A stretch of 64,000 nucleotides of DNA from Clostridia bacterium (GCA_017537175.1 JAFYLH010000016.1:34371-98370), one strand, 5' to 3'; counted from the first letter of the stretch, positions 29,218-38,610 are shown. The notes: a model not told the origin generated them from the sequence alone. Numbers and translations: made by a program.

Positions 29218-29246
29218 ATTATACTACACTTTTTTGATTATTTCAA
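29218..29246 (-). promoter_or_regulatory. Sigma-A promoter of the M16-lgt-folD-asnB-murE operon
   Basis: Minus-strand TTGAAA (29241-29246), 17-base spacer, perfect TATAAT (29218-29223), about 32 bases before the first start codon. It starts six bases after the comEC stop. No other strong promoter or terminator was seen down to the hairpin at the end of murE. Confidence 0.78.
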
Positions 29247-29251
29247 CCGAG

Positions 29252-31441
29252 TTAATAAATATTTTTCATTCTATATTCAATATACCGCGTATTTGGACTC
29301 AGCATCCTCAGGTAACCGTCAACATTTTCTGAGGAAAAATCGACGCTGTCACCAACAACTGTATATGTAGCTGATATATCGGGCAAATTTTGAAGCTTGC
29401 GTTTGGAGCCGCAGTCTCCGAGAAAGAGTATATCATACTCAGCATCTGCATCGCGGTGGTCAAAATATCCTCTGCCTGCATAAAACAGCTCTCTTGTACC
29501 GTAGCACAGCTTCATTGAAGAAATGTATACATCGCTGTCTTCAAACCATACGGGATAATACATAGTTACGGACAAGCCGTTTAATTCAAGGATATCGTTA
29601 TAGTCATAATAAACGATGTCGACATTTTCCTTTGCGGCATAATATTCAAGCTCCTCGGCTATATAATAGCTTTCGCTGTCGTAGGGTTCAGGCAGATATA
29701 TGTAGTGGATATAGCGTTGGTTCATCAGCTCGTTTGCGCAGGTATAAAGACCGTCGGTGTAATTTGCAACCACCCAACAGTCAATATCAACAGAATAAAA
29801 CCTATCTTCCAGGGTATCAAATGCTCTCTGCTCTGAGGAATAGCTCCCTGATCCAAAGTCAAAATATATATTTCCGCCAAGAGTTTTGACAAACACCGCA
29901 TCACTTGACTTTTCAGAATACATTATAACCTCACAAGAATCCAAAAGAGGAATATTCCAGCAAGCAATAAGAACACAAAATGTAACAAACCAACATAAGT
30001 ACGGCATTATCAACGCGTATCTCTTTTTAATTAAGAATGCAATAACGACTCCTGCAAGGATCGCGATAAATGTGTACTTAATAAAGGGATAGTCAAGCAC
30101 AGCAACAGAAAATCTGATCGAGGAAAGAAATTCTACCACCCAAATAAAGACTTCTGTGATATAAGACAACACAAACCCAAGACACCTGCCCGCAAATGGT
30201 ATAAAGGATATAGACAAAAATACAGGTATAAGGACCAGAACCAAGGAAACAATGGGAGCAATTATGAGATTGGATAACACCGAAATAAGAGAAACAGTAT
30301 CAAAATACACAAGCAAAGGCAGAAAGCTGAATGCCAATGCCGAAACCGAAGTAAGCACGGATATAAGGATGTACTTGTACGCCCCCAAAATTATGCCGTC
30401 ATCACGGCTTATCTTGTTCATATATTCCCCGACTATAACAACAATGCCGAATGTAGAGGTAAAGGATAGTATCAGTCCTATATCAAAAACCGAGCAGGGA
30501 GAAAATATGATTATGGCCGTAACAGCTACCATCAGATTCGTCAGCGCATCCGATTCGACACCTATAATTACGGCAATAGACATGAGGATAAACATTACAC
30601 CTGCACGGACAACCGAAGAGGAAAAGCCCGAGATCATCATATAACCGATACACAAGCCTATAATCACGGAAGATCTTAATCTTCGGTTCAGATGTAATAA
30701 ACGGCCAAGTAAAGCAACAGCACCCATTATAACAGACATATGCATACCGCTTATTGCCAGAACATGTGAAAGCCCTGCGCGGCCAAAGTCCCGTGTTATA
30801 CTTGGGTCGAGCTTGCTTTTATCTCCTATCGATAGTGCAGATAATAAACCTACTGTATCCTCGTAGGTGTATTTTTCAAAGCAACGGATACAATATTCCC
30901 GTATAGTCTTGATTGTGTTCAACAGTATATTGCTTTTATGACCTACGATCTCAACATTATCAACAGTTACATTCAGCCAAATATCCTTTGAATTATAATA
31001 TCTTTCTGTATCGAAGTCATCGGATTCGGCAATTATCTCATATCTGACATCTCCCCTGAGTATATCTCCTACCTTAATTTCAGGGGGATTATTTACAGTA
31101 TAATGGTACTTATATCCGGTATCTGCTTTTCCGTCTAAGTATGCAACACTGTCATCACAAAACTGAATTTCGGTAATTCTGAATTCGGATATTCCGTCCT
31201 CTGCATCAACAGCATTGTTGATATGTATATCATAGAAATATATTCCAAAGGCAAAGCTTATAGCAACAACTGCCATTAACATCGCTATATAGCGTCTTTT
31301 TGAAAACAGCAATACTGTCGCAATAACCGCACATAAGATTACCATGATCTTGATAGCAAGAGGTATATATGCCCCAAAACAGAAAAGACAAATGAATATA
31401 AAACAACAATGAGCCAATGGAGTGTTTTCAAAAATCTTCAT
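29252..31441 (-). CDS. comEC: ComEC/Rec2 family DNA-uptake channel, degraded C-terminal metallo-beta-lactamase-like domain
   Basis: A 729-residue membrane protein of the channel family that moves single-stranded DNA across the membrane in natural competence. It has an N-terminal periplasmic OB-like region, then the Competence domain with many membrane spans and the conserved GLSHVLAISGMHMSVIMG. The C-terminal 240 residues correspond to the beta-lactamase-like domain, but the HxHxDH metal motif is gone (the place reads VVANYTDGLYT), so it cannot be a normal metal hydrolase. A perfect promoter and AGGAGG precede the ATG. Confidence 0.9.
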   Translation of the reverse strand: MKIFENTPLAHCCFIFICLFCFGAYIPLAIKIMVILCAVIATVLLFSKRRYIAMLMAVVAISFAFGIYFYDIHINNAVDAEDGISEFRITEIQFCDDSVAYLDGKADTGYKYHYTVNNPPEIKVGDILRGDVRYEIIAESDDFDTERYYNSKDIWLNVTVDNVEIVGHKSNILLNTIKTIREYCIRCFEKYTYEDTVGLLSALSIGDKSKLDPSITRDFGRAGLSHVLAISGMHMSVIMGAVALLGRLLHLNRRLRSSVIIGLCIGYMMISGFSSSVVRAGVMFILMSIAVIIGVESDALTNLMVAVTAIIIFSPCSVFDIGLILSFTSTFGIVVIVGEYMNKISRDDGIILGAYKYILISVLTSVSALAFSFLPLLVYFDTVSLISVLSNLIIAPIVSLVLVLIPVFLSISFIPFAGRCLGFVLSYITEVFIWVVEFLSSIRFSVAVLDYPFIKYTFIAILAGVVIAFLIKKRYALIMPYLCWFVTFCVLIACWNIPLLDSCEVIMYSEKSSDAVFVKTLGGNIYFDFGSGSYSSEQRAFDTLEDRFYSVDIDCWVVANYTDGLYTCANELMNQRYIHYIYLPEPYDSESYYIAEELEYYAAKENVDIVYYDYNDILELNGLSVTMYYPVWFEDSDVYISSMKLCYGTRELFYAGRGYFDHRDADAEYDILFLGDCGSKRKLQNLPDISATYTVVGDSVDFSSENVDGYLRMLSPNTRYIEYRMKNIY

Positions 31442-31462
31442 TTCGTACCTCCTGTTTTTTAA

Positions 31463-31491
31463 ATTATATTACATTATTTTTATAGTGTCAA
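31463..31491 (-). promoter_or_regulatory. Consensus sigma-A promoter of comEC
   Basis: Minus-strand TTGACA (31486-31491), 17 bases, TATAAT (31463-31468): both hexamers are perfect. AGGAGG follows at 31448-31453. The strength suggests constitutive transcription rather than competence-only control. Confidence 0.82.
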
Positions 31492-31544
31492 CGAAAAAAA
31501 CAATGCCTATTGCAAAATTTCAAAAAAAATGTTATTATTTTTGT

Positions 31545-31567
31545 GACCTTTTGTTCAGTTGAATCGT
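31545..31567 (+). promoter_or_regulatory. Possible ECF-type autoregulatory promoter
   Basis: GACCTTTT (from 31545) and CGTTTT (from 31565) are separated by about the distance typical of ECF sigma promoters, 22 bases before the sigma start. The match is loose; no sigma-A promoter is evident here. Confidence 0.25.
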
Positions 31568-31588
31568 TTTGTGTATAGGAGGACAACA

Positions 31589-32086
31589 GTGGACTTCAAA
31601 AAAAGCATCAATATGAGCTTAACCGATGTATACGACCGACACTCGGATATGCTGTTCAGAATAGCTCTGACTCATACCTCGTGCCGTGAGGATGCAGAGG
31701 ATGCCTGTCAGGATGTCTTTATCAAATTCTCCCAACTCAATAAGAGCTTTATTGATGACGAGCACATAAAATCATGGCTGATACGGACATGTATAAACCG
31801 TTGCCATGACATTTCCCGTTATCATAAAATCAGAAATCACCTTGACATAGACGATATCCGCGACATTATTGCTGATGACGATATGGCAAAGGAATATCTG
31901 AGCTTAAACGAAGCATTAAGAGAGCTGCCTTCCAAATATAAGGATATAATCATTCTGCACTATTATGAGGGATACAGCCTCGAGGAATGCTCGAGGCTTT
32001 TGAAAATCAGCCTTTCAAATTCAAAAATGAGGCTTATGAGAGCAAGAGAAATGATGAAGATAAAAATCGAAAAGGAGGATCGGTAA
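31589..32086 (+). CDS. ECF-type RNA polymerase sigma factor
   Basis: A 165-residue sigma-70 family protein with region 2 (LFRIALTHTSCREDAEDACQ, then DVFIKF) and region 4 (LRELPSKYKDIIILHYYEGY followed by SLEECSRLLKIS). It directs RNA polymerase to a private promoter set. The GTG at 31589 was chosen because AGGAGGA lies five bases upstream; the TTG at 31559 has none. The next gene starts inside its stop codon and encodes a one-span membrane protein with the look of an anti-sigma factor, a standard pairing. Confidence 0.9.
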   Translation: MDFKKSINMSLTDVYDRHSDMLFRIALTHTSCREDAEDACQDVFIKFSQLNKSFIDDEHIKSWLIRTCINRCHDISRYHKIRNHLDIDDIRDIIADDDMAKEYLSLNEALRELPSKYKDIIILHYYEGYSLEECSRLLKISLSNSKMRLMRAREMMKIKIEKEDR

Positions 32087-32547
32087 TGCCGTATAAATAC
32101 ACAGACGCATATAAAAGCATCAAAGCACCTGACGAATTGCGGACAAAAATACTTAACAGTACCACAAGAAAAAAGCAGTTTAATCTTAAGCCCTTGATTT
32201 CTGTGGCCGCTTGTGTTATTATACTTGCAGCAATAATTCCTACCTATGTAGGATTTACAGATCCCGATGTAACAGTAGCTCAAGTTGCTGTTATAGCACA
32301 AAGACAGGCGGGAACACGCATCAATCTTGATCTTGACCTTGACCGCACGGGTGTCATTTCGGTTTCCGAGGGAACTCTTGAAGGATATAACGGCGAAAAG
32401 GTCAAAGGTAACATTCAGCTCATATGGGATTTGGGAAATGCAGATTACAAAGACTGCACACTAACTCTTAAGGATGCGTTTAAGACCACCGAATATGCCT
32501 TAGATTACAATGAAAACAATGGTAGCTGGTCTATCATAAAAAATTAA
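32086..32547 (+). CDS. Putative membrane anti-sigma factor
   Basis: A 153-residue protein: a short cytoplasmic N-terminus (MPYKYTDAYKSIKAPDELRT), one membrane helix (about 42-60, ISVAACVIILAAIIPTYVG) and an extracytoplasmic domain of about 90 residues. The start overlaps the sigma stop (TAATG) with AAGGAGG upstream. The KAPDELRTKIL type N-terminal helix occurs in many Firmicute anti-sigma factors that bind their cognate ECF sigma, but no zinc-binding HxxxCxxC motif is present. Assignment rests mainly on position. Confidence 0.7.
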   Translation: MPYKYTDAYKSIKAPDELRTKILNSTTRKKQFNLKPLISVAACVIILAAIIPTYVGFTDPDVTVAQVAVIAQRQAGTRINLDLDLDRTGVISVSEGTLEGYNGEKVKGNIQLIWDLGNADYKDCTLTLKDAFKTTEYALDYNENNGSWSIIKN

Positions 32548-32560
32548 AGGAGATCAAAAA

Positions 32561-33220
32561 ATGAAGAAGATCATCGCATTACTCTTAACACTTGTACTCG
32601 CACTTTCCATCGTAGCTTGTTCTGCAAAGACAACCGTAGATGAAAACCCTGTTGAAACCGAAGAACAGACACCTGTTGTTGAGGATTTAACTGTAGCTCA
32701 GACACTCGCTGCTGAGTTCAAGACTCTTGCAGACGGCACAAAGACCGCTCAGGAGCTTGCCGATGCACTCCTTGCAAACGAAGTTCTTACCGATGTAGGT
32801 ATGATGGCTACAATGCCCATCGAGGATGTATACCTTGCAGGCTTTGATAACTATGAGGTAAATGGCTTTGATGAATGTGTAATGTTTGCTCCCATGATCG
32901 GCGCCATCCCCTTTGTTGGTTATGTTTTCACCTTAACTGACGGTGTCGATGCATCCGCTTTTGCTGCAGATCTTGAAGCAAACGCTAACCTCAGATGGAA
33001 CATCTGCGTTACAGCTGATGAGGCAGTTACTGCAGTTGAAGGTAACCAGGTTATGTTCGTTATGTCTCGTATGTCCTTTGAGCAGGAGCAGTCCGATGAT
33101 ATGGCTCAGGATGAGGCTGTTGGCGAAATGGAAGAGGCTGTCGGCGAAGTAGAGGATATTGTCGGCGAAATGGATGATGTTGAGGTTCCCGCTGCTTTTG
33201 ACGGCGAAATGGCAGAATAA
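32561..33220 (+). CDS. Putative lipoprotein with acidic repetitive tail
   Basis: A 219-residue secreted lipoprotein; the signal LVLALSIVAC puts the lipidated cysteine at 20. The middle part (about 40-170) has no domain I recognise. The last 45 residues are very acidic and repeat a seven-residue theme (GEMEEAV, GEVEDIV, GEMDDVE). It lies 13 bases after the anti-sigma gene in the same unit, so it may be the main target or a signal sensor of the sigma system. A terminator follows. Confidence 0.7.
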   Translation: MKKIIALLLTLVLALSIVACSAKTTVDENPVETEEQTPVVEDLTVAQTLAAEFKTLADGTKTAQELADALLANEVLTDVGMMATMPIEDVYLAGFDNYEVNGFDECVMFAPMIGAIPFVGYVFTLTDGVDASAFAADLEANANLRWNICVTADEAVTAVEGNQVMFVMSRMSFEQEQSDDMAQDEAVGEMEEAVGEVEDIVGEMDDVEVPAAFDGEMAE

Positions 33221-33241
33221 TCGATCTTTAGTATCAAAAAT

Positions 33242-33271
33242 AAGGGTGCAGCAATGCACCCTTGATTATTA
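33242..33271 (+). terminator. Terminator after the sigma/anti-sigma/lipoprotein unit
   Basis: Nine-bp stem AAGGGTGCA (33242-33250 with 33255-33263), GCAA loop, followed by GATTATTA. The T-run is short, so some read-through into the acyltransferase genes is possible. Confidence 0.55.
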
Positions 33272-33280
33272 GAGGTAAAT

Positions 33281-34675
33281 ATGCTTTTTTCAAGTATTCC
33301 CTTTTTATTTTATTTTTTGCCCATAACAATATTTCTTTATTTCATATGCCCTAAGGTGTTAAAAAACGCATTGCTTGCTATAGTGAGCTTTATATTCTAT
33401 GCCTGGGGTGAGCCGAGATATGTTGTTATAATGATAGTTGCGGTTGCGGCAAGCTATCTGTTTGGTCTGCTTACCGAGCTTCATCGCGGCAAATGGCTGT
33501 CAAAGCTATGGTTGATATTAGCTCTCGCTGTTGGGTTTGGCATGCTGTGCTACTTTAAGTATGCGGATTTCTTTATTTCAAACTTCAACGGAATAACAGG
33601 ATTATCCGTACCCTTATTAAATGTAGCATTACCTATAGGTATCAGCTTTTATACCTTCCAGCTCACAAGCTATAATATCGATGTATACCGCGGTGATACA
33701 AAGGCACAGAAAAACCCAATCGACCTTGCGGCATATATATCATTCTTCCCCCAGCTTATTGCAGGACCCATAGTAAGATATACCGATATAGAAAAGCAGC
33801 TTAAGCACAGAACCCATACCTTTGAAAAAATCGCCTACGGCTCCCGCAGGTTTATTATAGGTCTCTCAAAGAAGATACTAATAGCAAATGCCTTGGGCGA
33901 GCTTTGCGATATATTCAAGGCGACAAATGATAATTCCATACTTTTCTTCTGGCTTTACGGTATAGCCTTTTCGTTGCATATATACTTCGACTTTTCAGGG
34001 TACAGCGACATGGCAATAGGTTTGGGAAGCATATTCGGGTTTGAATTCATTGAGAACTTTAACTATCCCTATATCTCCCGCAGTGTTACCGAGTTCTGGC
34101 GCAGATGGCATATGTCACTTGGCTCATGGTTCAGGGACTATGTTTATATCCCCTTGGGCGGTAACCGAGTAAGTAAGCTTAAATTTATCCGTAATATATT
34201 TATTGTATGGATGTTTACAGGATTCTGGCACGGAGCTGCCTGGAATTTCATAGCCTGGGGATTATTCTTTGCGGTATTCCTTCTTTTGGAGAAATTCCTG
34301 CTCAAAAAGCTTCTTGACAAAAGCCATATAATTTCCCGTGTGTATCTGCTGTTCCTTGTTATGGTAAGCTTTATCCTGTTTAATGCAACGGATATGAAGG
34401 ATGCAATTATAACAATCGGAGGACTTTTCGGCTACGGCGGACATCCGATAATTTCAACAGAGTTCATCTACTATCTGCGCAGCTTTGCGGTCATAATAGT
34501 AATAGCCGCGATCGGTGCAACATCCCTGCCAAAGATGCTTACTTTAAAATTAATGGGTTCAAAGGTGAAAATAATAAGCTATCTTGAGCCTGTATTCCTT
34601 GCACTTCTTTTAATAATGTGCACCGCTTATCTTGTAGACGGATCCTTTAATCCGTTCCTCTACTTCAGATTTTAA
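33281..34675 (+). CDS. MBOAT family membrane O-acyltransferase (AlgI/DltB type)
   Basis: A 464-residue polytopic membrane protein with the MBOAT features: PIGISFYTFQLTSY early, then the conserved SVTEFWRRWHMSLGSWFRDY and the catalytic histidine in WMFTGFWHGAAWNF. These proteins pass acyl groups across the membrane for O-acylation of a polysaccharide or teichoic acid. The next gene encodes a DHHW-family protein, the usual extracytoplasmic partner. The acceptor polymer cannot be told from the sequence. Confidence 0.92.
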   Translation: MLFSSIPFLFYFLPITIFLYFICPKVLKNALLAIVSFIFYAWGEPRYVVIMIVAVAASYLFGLLTELHRGKWLSKLWLILALAVGFGMLCYFKYADFFISNFNGITGLSVPLLNVALPIGISFYTFQLTSYNIDVYRGDTKAQKNPIDLAAYISFFPQLIAGPIVRYTDIEKQLKHRTHTFEKIAYGSRRFIIGLSKKILIANALGELCDIFKATNDNSILFFWLYGIAFSLHIYFDFSGYSDMAIGLGSIFGFEFIENFNYPYISRSVTEFWRRWHMSLGSWFRDYVYIPLGGNRVSKLKFIRNIFIVWMFTGFWHGAAWNFIAWGLFFAVFLLLEKFLLKKLLDKSHIISRVYLLFLVMVSFILFNATDMKDAIITIGGLFGYGGHPIISTEFIYYLRSFAVIIVIAAIGATSLPKMLTLKLMGSKVKIISYLEPVFLALLLIMCTAYLVDGSFNPFLYFRF

Positions 34676-34684
34676 GGAGGGTAT

Positions 34685-35800
34685 ATGAAAGCAAAAAACA
34701 TTATAACGGTTATCCTCCTGTGTGCTATACTGGGAGGCCTGAGCATATATGCTTATGTAAAGCCCCAAACCAAGTATTCTTATGCCGAAAGACGCACGCT
34801 TGACACATTTCCCGAGCTTAGCATCAAAACCTTGCTTTCGGGCGACTTTATGAGTGAATTTGAAAATTACACCCTTGATCAGTTCCCCTTCAGAGACACC
34901 TTCAGAGGTATAAAGACTTTCTCTGAGGAGTACATCTTCAACAAAAAGGATAACAATGATATCTATAACGTGGACGGTTATCTCAGTGAGATGGTATACC
35001 CCCTTGATTACAAAATGCTTGACTATGCTTCAAATAAATTCAAAAATATAAAAGACACATATTTTCCGGATTCAGACAGCATTTATCTCACTATAGTACC
35101 TGATAAGAACTATTTCTTAGCTGAGAAAAACGGATATCTAAATGTCGATTACGACAAAATGTTCGCTTATATGCAAGAAAAAAATGACTATATGAAGTAT
35201 ATCGACATCACACCAACACTTGATATAAACGATTATTACCGTACCGATACCCATTGGAAACAGGAAATGTTGCCCCAAACGGCCGAAATGATAACCGAAA
35301 CAATGGGAATAGATATATCAAATGAATACACCGAGGTGCAGGTAGAACAACCCTTCTACGGTGTTCATTGCGGGCATTACGGTTTACAGGTAAAGCCGGA
35401 TACCATATCATATCTAACGAACGATATTATCGATGAATTCAATGTTTCGATATACAACGAATTTAAGGAACCGGTTGAATCAACTGTGTATAATATGGAT
35501 AAACTCAACGCTGAGGATCCGTACGATATGTTCCTCTCAGGTGTAGTCGGTCTGATAACCATCGAAAACCCCAATGCCACAACCGACAAAGAGCTTGTTG
35601 TATTCAGAGATTCATTCGGCGCAAGTATATCACCGCTGTTAGCGCAGGGATATGCCAAGACAACACTGATCGATCTCAGAATGTTGAACAGTGTGATGCT
35701 GTCAGACCCCGATTTGCAAGATAGCATTAACTTCGAAAATTCCGATATACTCTTTATGTACAGCACCATAGTTTTAAATACAAGCACATCACTTAAATAA
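34685..35800 (+). CDS. DHHW/AlgX-like extracytoplasmic protein, partner of the MBOAT acyltransferase
   Basis: A 371-residue protein with one N-terminal membrane anchor (about 5-25) and an SGNH-hydrolase-like domain typical of the DHHW family: SYAERRTLDTFPE after the anchor, YFLAEKNGY, and the motif RTDTHWKQE. A serine in VVFRDSFGASISPLL probably provides the other catalytic element. It would finish acyl transfer to the polymer outside the membrane. The start is ten bases after the MBOAT stop, behind AAGGAGG. Confidence 0.86.
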   Translation: MKAKNIITVILLCAILGGLSIYAYVKPQTKYSYAERRTLDTFPELSIKTLLSGDFMSEFENYTLDQFPFRDTFRGIKTFSEEYIFNKKDNNDIYNVDGYLSEMVYPLDYKMLDYASNKFKNIKDTYFPDSDSIYLTIVPDKNYFLAEKNGYLNVDYDKMFAYMQEKNDYMKYIDITPTLDINDYYRTDTHWKQEMLPQTAEMITETMGIDISNEYTEVQVEQPFYGVHCGHYGLQVKPDTISYLTNDIIDEFNVSIYNEFKEPVESTVYNMDKLNAEDPYDMFLSGVVGLITIENPNATTDKELVVFRDSFGASISPLLAQGYAKTTLIDLRMLNSVMLSDPDLQDSINFENSDILFMYSTIVLNTSTSLK

Positions 35801-35808
35801 CATTTATT

Positions 35809-35838
35809 AAGGAACGGTTAATTCCGTTCCTTTTTGAT
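35809..35838 (+). terminator. Terminator after the MBOAT-DHHW pair
   Basis: Nine-bp stem AAGGAACGG (35809-35817 with 35824-35832), six-base loop and a TTTTT run. Confidence 0.88.
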
Positions 35839-35845
35839 TTATATA

Positions 35846-35874
35846 TTGACAGATGAAAAATAAAGGATTATAAT
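35846..35874 (+). promoter_or_regulatory. Consensus sigma-A promoter of alaS
   Basis: TTGACA (35846-35851), 17 bases, TATAAT (35869-35874). The leader to the start codon is under 40 bases, so there is no room for a T-box. Confidence 0.85.
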
Positions 35875-35912
35875 ATATCTTATTGTAAACTACTTTGGAG
35901 GATTATATAATT

Positions 35913-38555
35913 ATGAAATGGACAGGTCTTAACGAGCTGCGCGAAAAATACCTCAACTTCTTTGAGTCCAAAGAACACTTAAAGCACAAGAGCTTCCCTC
36001 TTGTACCTATCAACGATAAATCCCTCCTGCTCATCAATGCAGGTATGGCACCCTTAAAGAAATATTTTACAGGTGAGGAAGAGCCTCCCCGCCACCGTAT
36101 GACAACCTGTCAGAAGTGTATCCGTACCCCCGACATCGAGCGTATCGGTTACACTGCACGCCATGGCACATTCTTTGAAATGCTGGGTAACTTCTCCTTT
36201 GGTGATTATTTCAAGACCGAAGCTATTCATTGGGCTTGGGAGTTCTGCACAGAGGTGCTTGAGCTTCCCGTAGACAAGCTCTGGGTAACAATATACGAAA
36301 ACGACGATGAAGCCTTTGCGATCTGGAACAAGGAGATCGGAGTACCTGAGGAGCGCATTGTACGCCTTGGTAAAGAGGATAACTTCTGGGAGATCGGTTC
36401 AGGCCCCTGCGGTCCCTGCTCTGAGATCTATTTTGACCGCGGTCTTGAATTCGGTTGCGGCTCTGACGACTGCAAGCCCGGATGCGACTGCGACAGATTT
36501 ATGGAGTTCTGGAACCTGGTATTCACCCAGTTTGACGGAGACGGTGAGGGTAACTATGAGCCTCTTGCTAACCCCAACATTGATACAGGTATGGGTCTTG
36601 AAAGACTCGCATGCCTTATGCAGGGTGTAAATAACCTCTTTGAGGTAGACACCATCCAGAATATAATGACTGCTATCAGCGAAAAGGCCGGTGTTAAGTA
36701 TGGTGAAAACAAGGACTCTGATATCTCCCTTCGTATCATCACCGACCATATCAGAAGCACCACATTCCTTGTTTGTGACGGTGTTGTTCCCACAAACGAA
36801 GGCAGAGGCTATGTACTGAGAAGACTTCTCAGAAGAGCTGCCCGTCACGGCAGAATTCTTGGTATCAAGGGTACATTCCTTACCGATATCGTAGCCGTTG
36901 TTGCAAAGGAAAATGCTACCGCATATCCCGAGCTTACCGAAAAGCTTGACTATATTCAGAAGATCATCGGTAACGAGGAAAATAAGTTTGCACAGACTAT
37001 AGATTCAGGTCTTGCTCTGCTTAACGAGCTTATTGATGAAACAAAGAACGCAGGCAGCACCACCCTTTCAGGTGAAGGTGTATTCAAGCTCAACGATACC
37101 TACGGCTTCCCTATCGACCTTACACGCGAGATCGCATCCGAAGCAGGTCTTGCTATTGATGAAGAGGGCTTTAAGAAGTGCCTTGACGAGCAGAAGGCCC
37201 GCTCCAGAGCAGCAACCGCAGCTCTTGGTGACTTTGGCTGGGTTGGCGAAAGCTTTGATTTCCTTGAAGGTGTTGCAGAAACTGTATTTACAGGCTATGA
37301 TGAGCTCACAACCGAAGCAAAGGTAGTTAAGATAGTTGATCCCGAGACCAATTCCGAGGTTGATAATGTAACCGAGGGTAATGTGCTTGTTATCCTTGAC
37401 AAGACTCCCTTCTACGGTGAAGGCGGCGGTCAGGTTGGCGACCGCGGTTCTATCAAAGCAGATAACCTTGTTGTAAAGGTTAAGGATACAAAAAAGCACG
37501 ACGGCGTATATATGCATGTTGCAGAAGTTAAGGAAGGTATGGTCTCTGTCGGTGATACCGTTACCGCATCCGTATGTGCAAAGCGCCGCGGTGCTATTGG
37601 CAGAAACCACTCTTGTGTACATCTGCTTCAGGCAGCTCTTCGTCAGGTGCTGGGTAATCATGTTGAGCAGGCAGGCTCTTATGTAGACGATAAGAGACTC
37701 CGCTTTGACTTCTCTCACTTTGCTGCTCTTACTGCAGATGAGCTCAAGGCTGTTGAAGACCTTGTAAACGAAAAGCTTATGGAGGCACTTGATATTACAG
37801 TAACCGAGACCGATGTTGATACTGCCCGTTCTATGGGTGCTATGGCGCTCTTCGGCGAAAAGTACGGCAAGGTAGTAAGAGTTGTCAAGATGGGCGACTT
37901 CTCCACCGAGCTTTGCGGCGGTACACATATCGATAACACCGCAAAGGCAGGTCTCTTCAAGATCATCACAGAAACATCTGTTGCGGCAGGCGTAAGACGA
38001 ATCGAGGGTACATCTGCTCTCGGCGTTCTTGAGCTTCTCAAGGAAAAGGAAAGCCTTATTCTTGACACCGCAAAGGAGCTTAAGTCTGCTAATGTAAATG
38101 AGATCGCAAACCGTGCGGCTTCTCTCCAGTCTGAGCTTAAAACTGCAAAGCACGAGATCGAAGCTCTTAACGGTAAGATCGCAGCTTCCCGTTCCTCCGA
38201 CCTTATGGCTAAGGCTGTACAGGTTGGTGCTGTTAAGGTTGTTGCAGCTGAAACCAAGGACGTTACCGTGGATGTTGCAAGAACAATGTCTGATAACCTT
38301 AAGGCTGAGGATGCTTCTGTTGTAGTTGTTCTTTCCACCTATGCAGATGGCAAGCTCAACTTTGTATGTGCTTGCGGTAAGGATGCAGTTGCAGCAGGCG
38401 CGCACGCAGGTAACATCGTAAGAAATGTTGCCGCAATCTGCGACGGTAAGGGCGGCGGCCGTCCTGACTCTGCAGTTGCAGGTGCAAAGGATGCTTCAAA
38501 GGTAGCTGAAGCTATCGTACAGGTTACAGGTATCGTTGCAGGAATGCTGAGATAA
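35913..38555 (+). CDS. alaS: Alanyl-tRNA synthetase
   Basis: Charges tRNA-Ala and clears mischarged Ser/Gly. The 880-residue protein has the class II core (FFESKEHLKHKSFPLVP, CQKCIRTPDIERIG, and RGYVLRRLLRRAARHGR), the editing domain with HSCVHLLQAALR and the CGGTH motif, and the C-terminal DHHA1-type C-Ala domain. The ATG at 35913 has GGAGG 11 bases upstream; a TTG inside that ribosome binding site is not the start. Confidence 0.97.
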   Translation: MKWTGLNELREKYLNFFESKEHLKHKSFPLVPINDKSLLLINAGMAPLKKYFTGEEEPPRHRMTTCQKCIRTPDIERIGYTARHGTFFEMLGNFSFGDYFKTEAIHWAWEFCTEVLELPVDKLWVTIYENDDEAFAIWNKEIGVPEERIVRLGKEDNFWEIGSGPCGPCSEIYFDRGLEFGCGSDDCKPGCDCDRFMEFWNLVFTQFDGDGEGNYEPLANPNIDTGMGLERLACLMQGVNNLFEVDTIQNIMTAISEKAGVKYGENKDSDISLRIITDHIRSTTFLVCDGVVPTNEGRGYVLRRLLRRAARHGRILGIKGTFLTDIVAVVAKENATAYPELTEKLDYIQKIIGNEENKFAQTIDSGLALLNELIDETKNAGSTTLSGEGVFKLNDTYGFPIDLTREIASEAGLAIDEEGFKKCLDEQKARSRAATAALGDFGWVGESFDFLEGVAETVFTGYDELTTEAKVVKIVDPETNSEVDNVTEGNVLVILDKTPFYGEGGGQVGDRGSIKADNLVVKVKDTKKHDGVYMHVAEVKEGMVSVGDTVTASVCAKRRGAIGRNHSCVHLLQAALRQVLGNHVEQAGSYVDDKRLRFDFSHFAALTADELKAVEDLVNEKLMEALDITVTETDVDTARSMGAMALFGEKYGKVVRVVKMGDFSTELCGGTHIDNTAKAGLFKIITETSVAAGVRRIEGTSALGVLELLKEKESLILDTAKELKSANVNEIANRAASLQSELKTAKHEIEALNGKIAASRSSDLMAKAVQVGAVKVVAAETKDVTVDVARTMSDNLKAEDASVVVVLSTYADGKLNFVCACGKDAVAAGAHAGNIVRNVAAICDGKGGGRPDSAVAGAKDASKVAEAIVQVTGIVAGMLR

Positions 38556-38575
38556 ATTTATAAATATATAATGAT

Positions 38576-38601
38576 AAAAAGGTGTCCTCGGACACCTTTT
38601 T
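38576..38601. terminator. Bidirectional terminator between alaS and the S1-domain gene
   Basis: Nearly perfect palindrome AAAAAGGTGTCC (38576-38587) and its complement (38590-38601) gives a stem with T-runs on both strands, placed between convergent genes. Confidence 0.88.
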
Positions 38602-38610
38602 GTTATACCG

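Noticed and set aside
35838..35912. Possible T-box leader upstream of alaS
   Set aside because: The promoter lies only 39 bases from the start codon, leaving no space for a T-box.
37068..38405. Long minus-strand reading frame of 445 codons opposite alaS
   Set aside because: It is the antisense shadow of a clear alaS with strong codon bias; the cysteine-rich translation matches no protein pattern.
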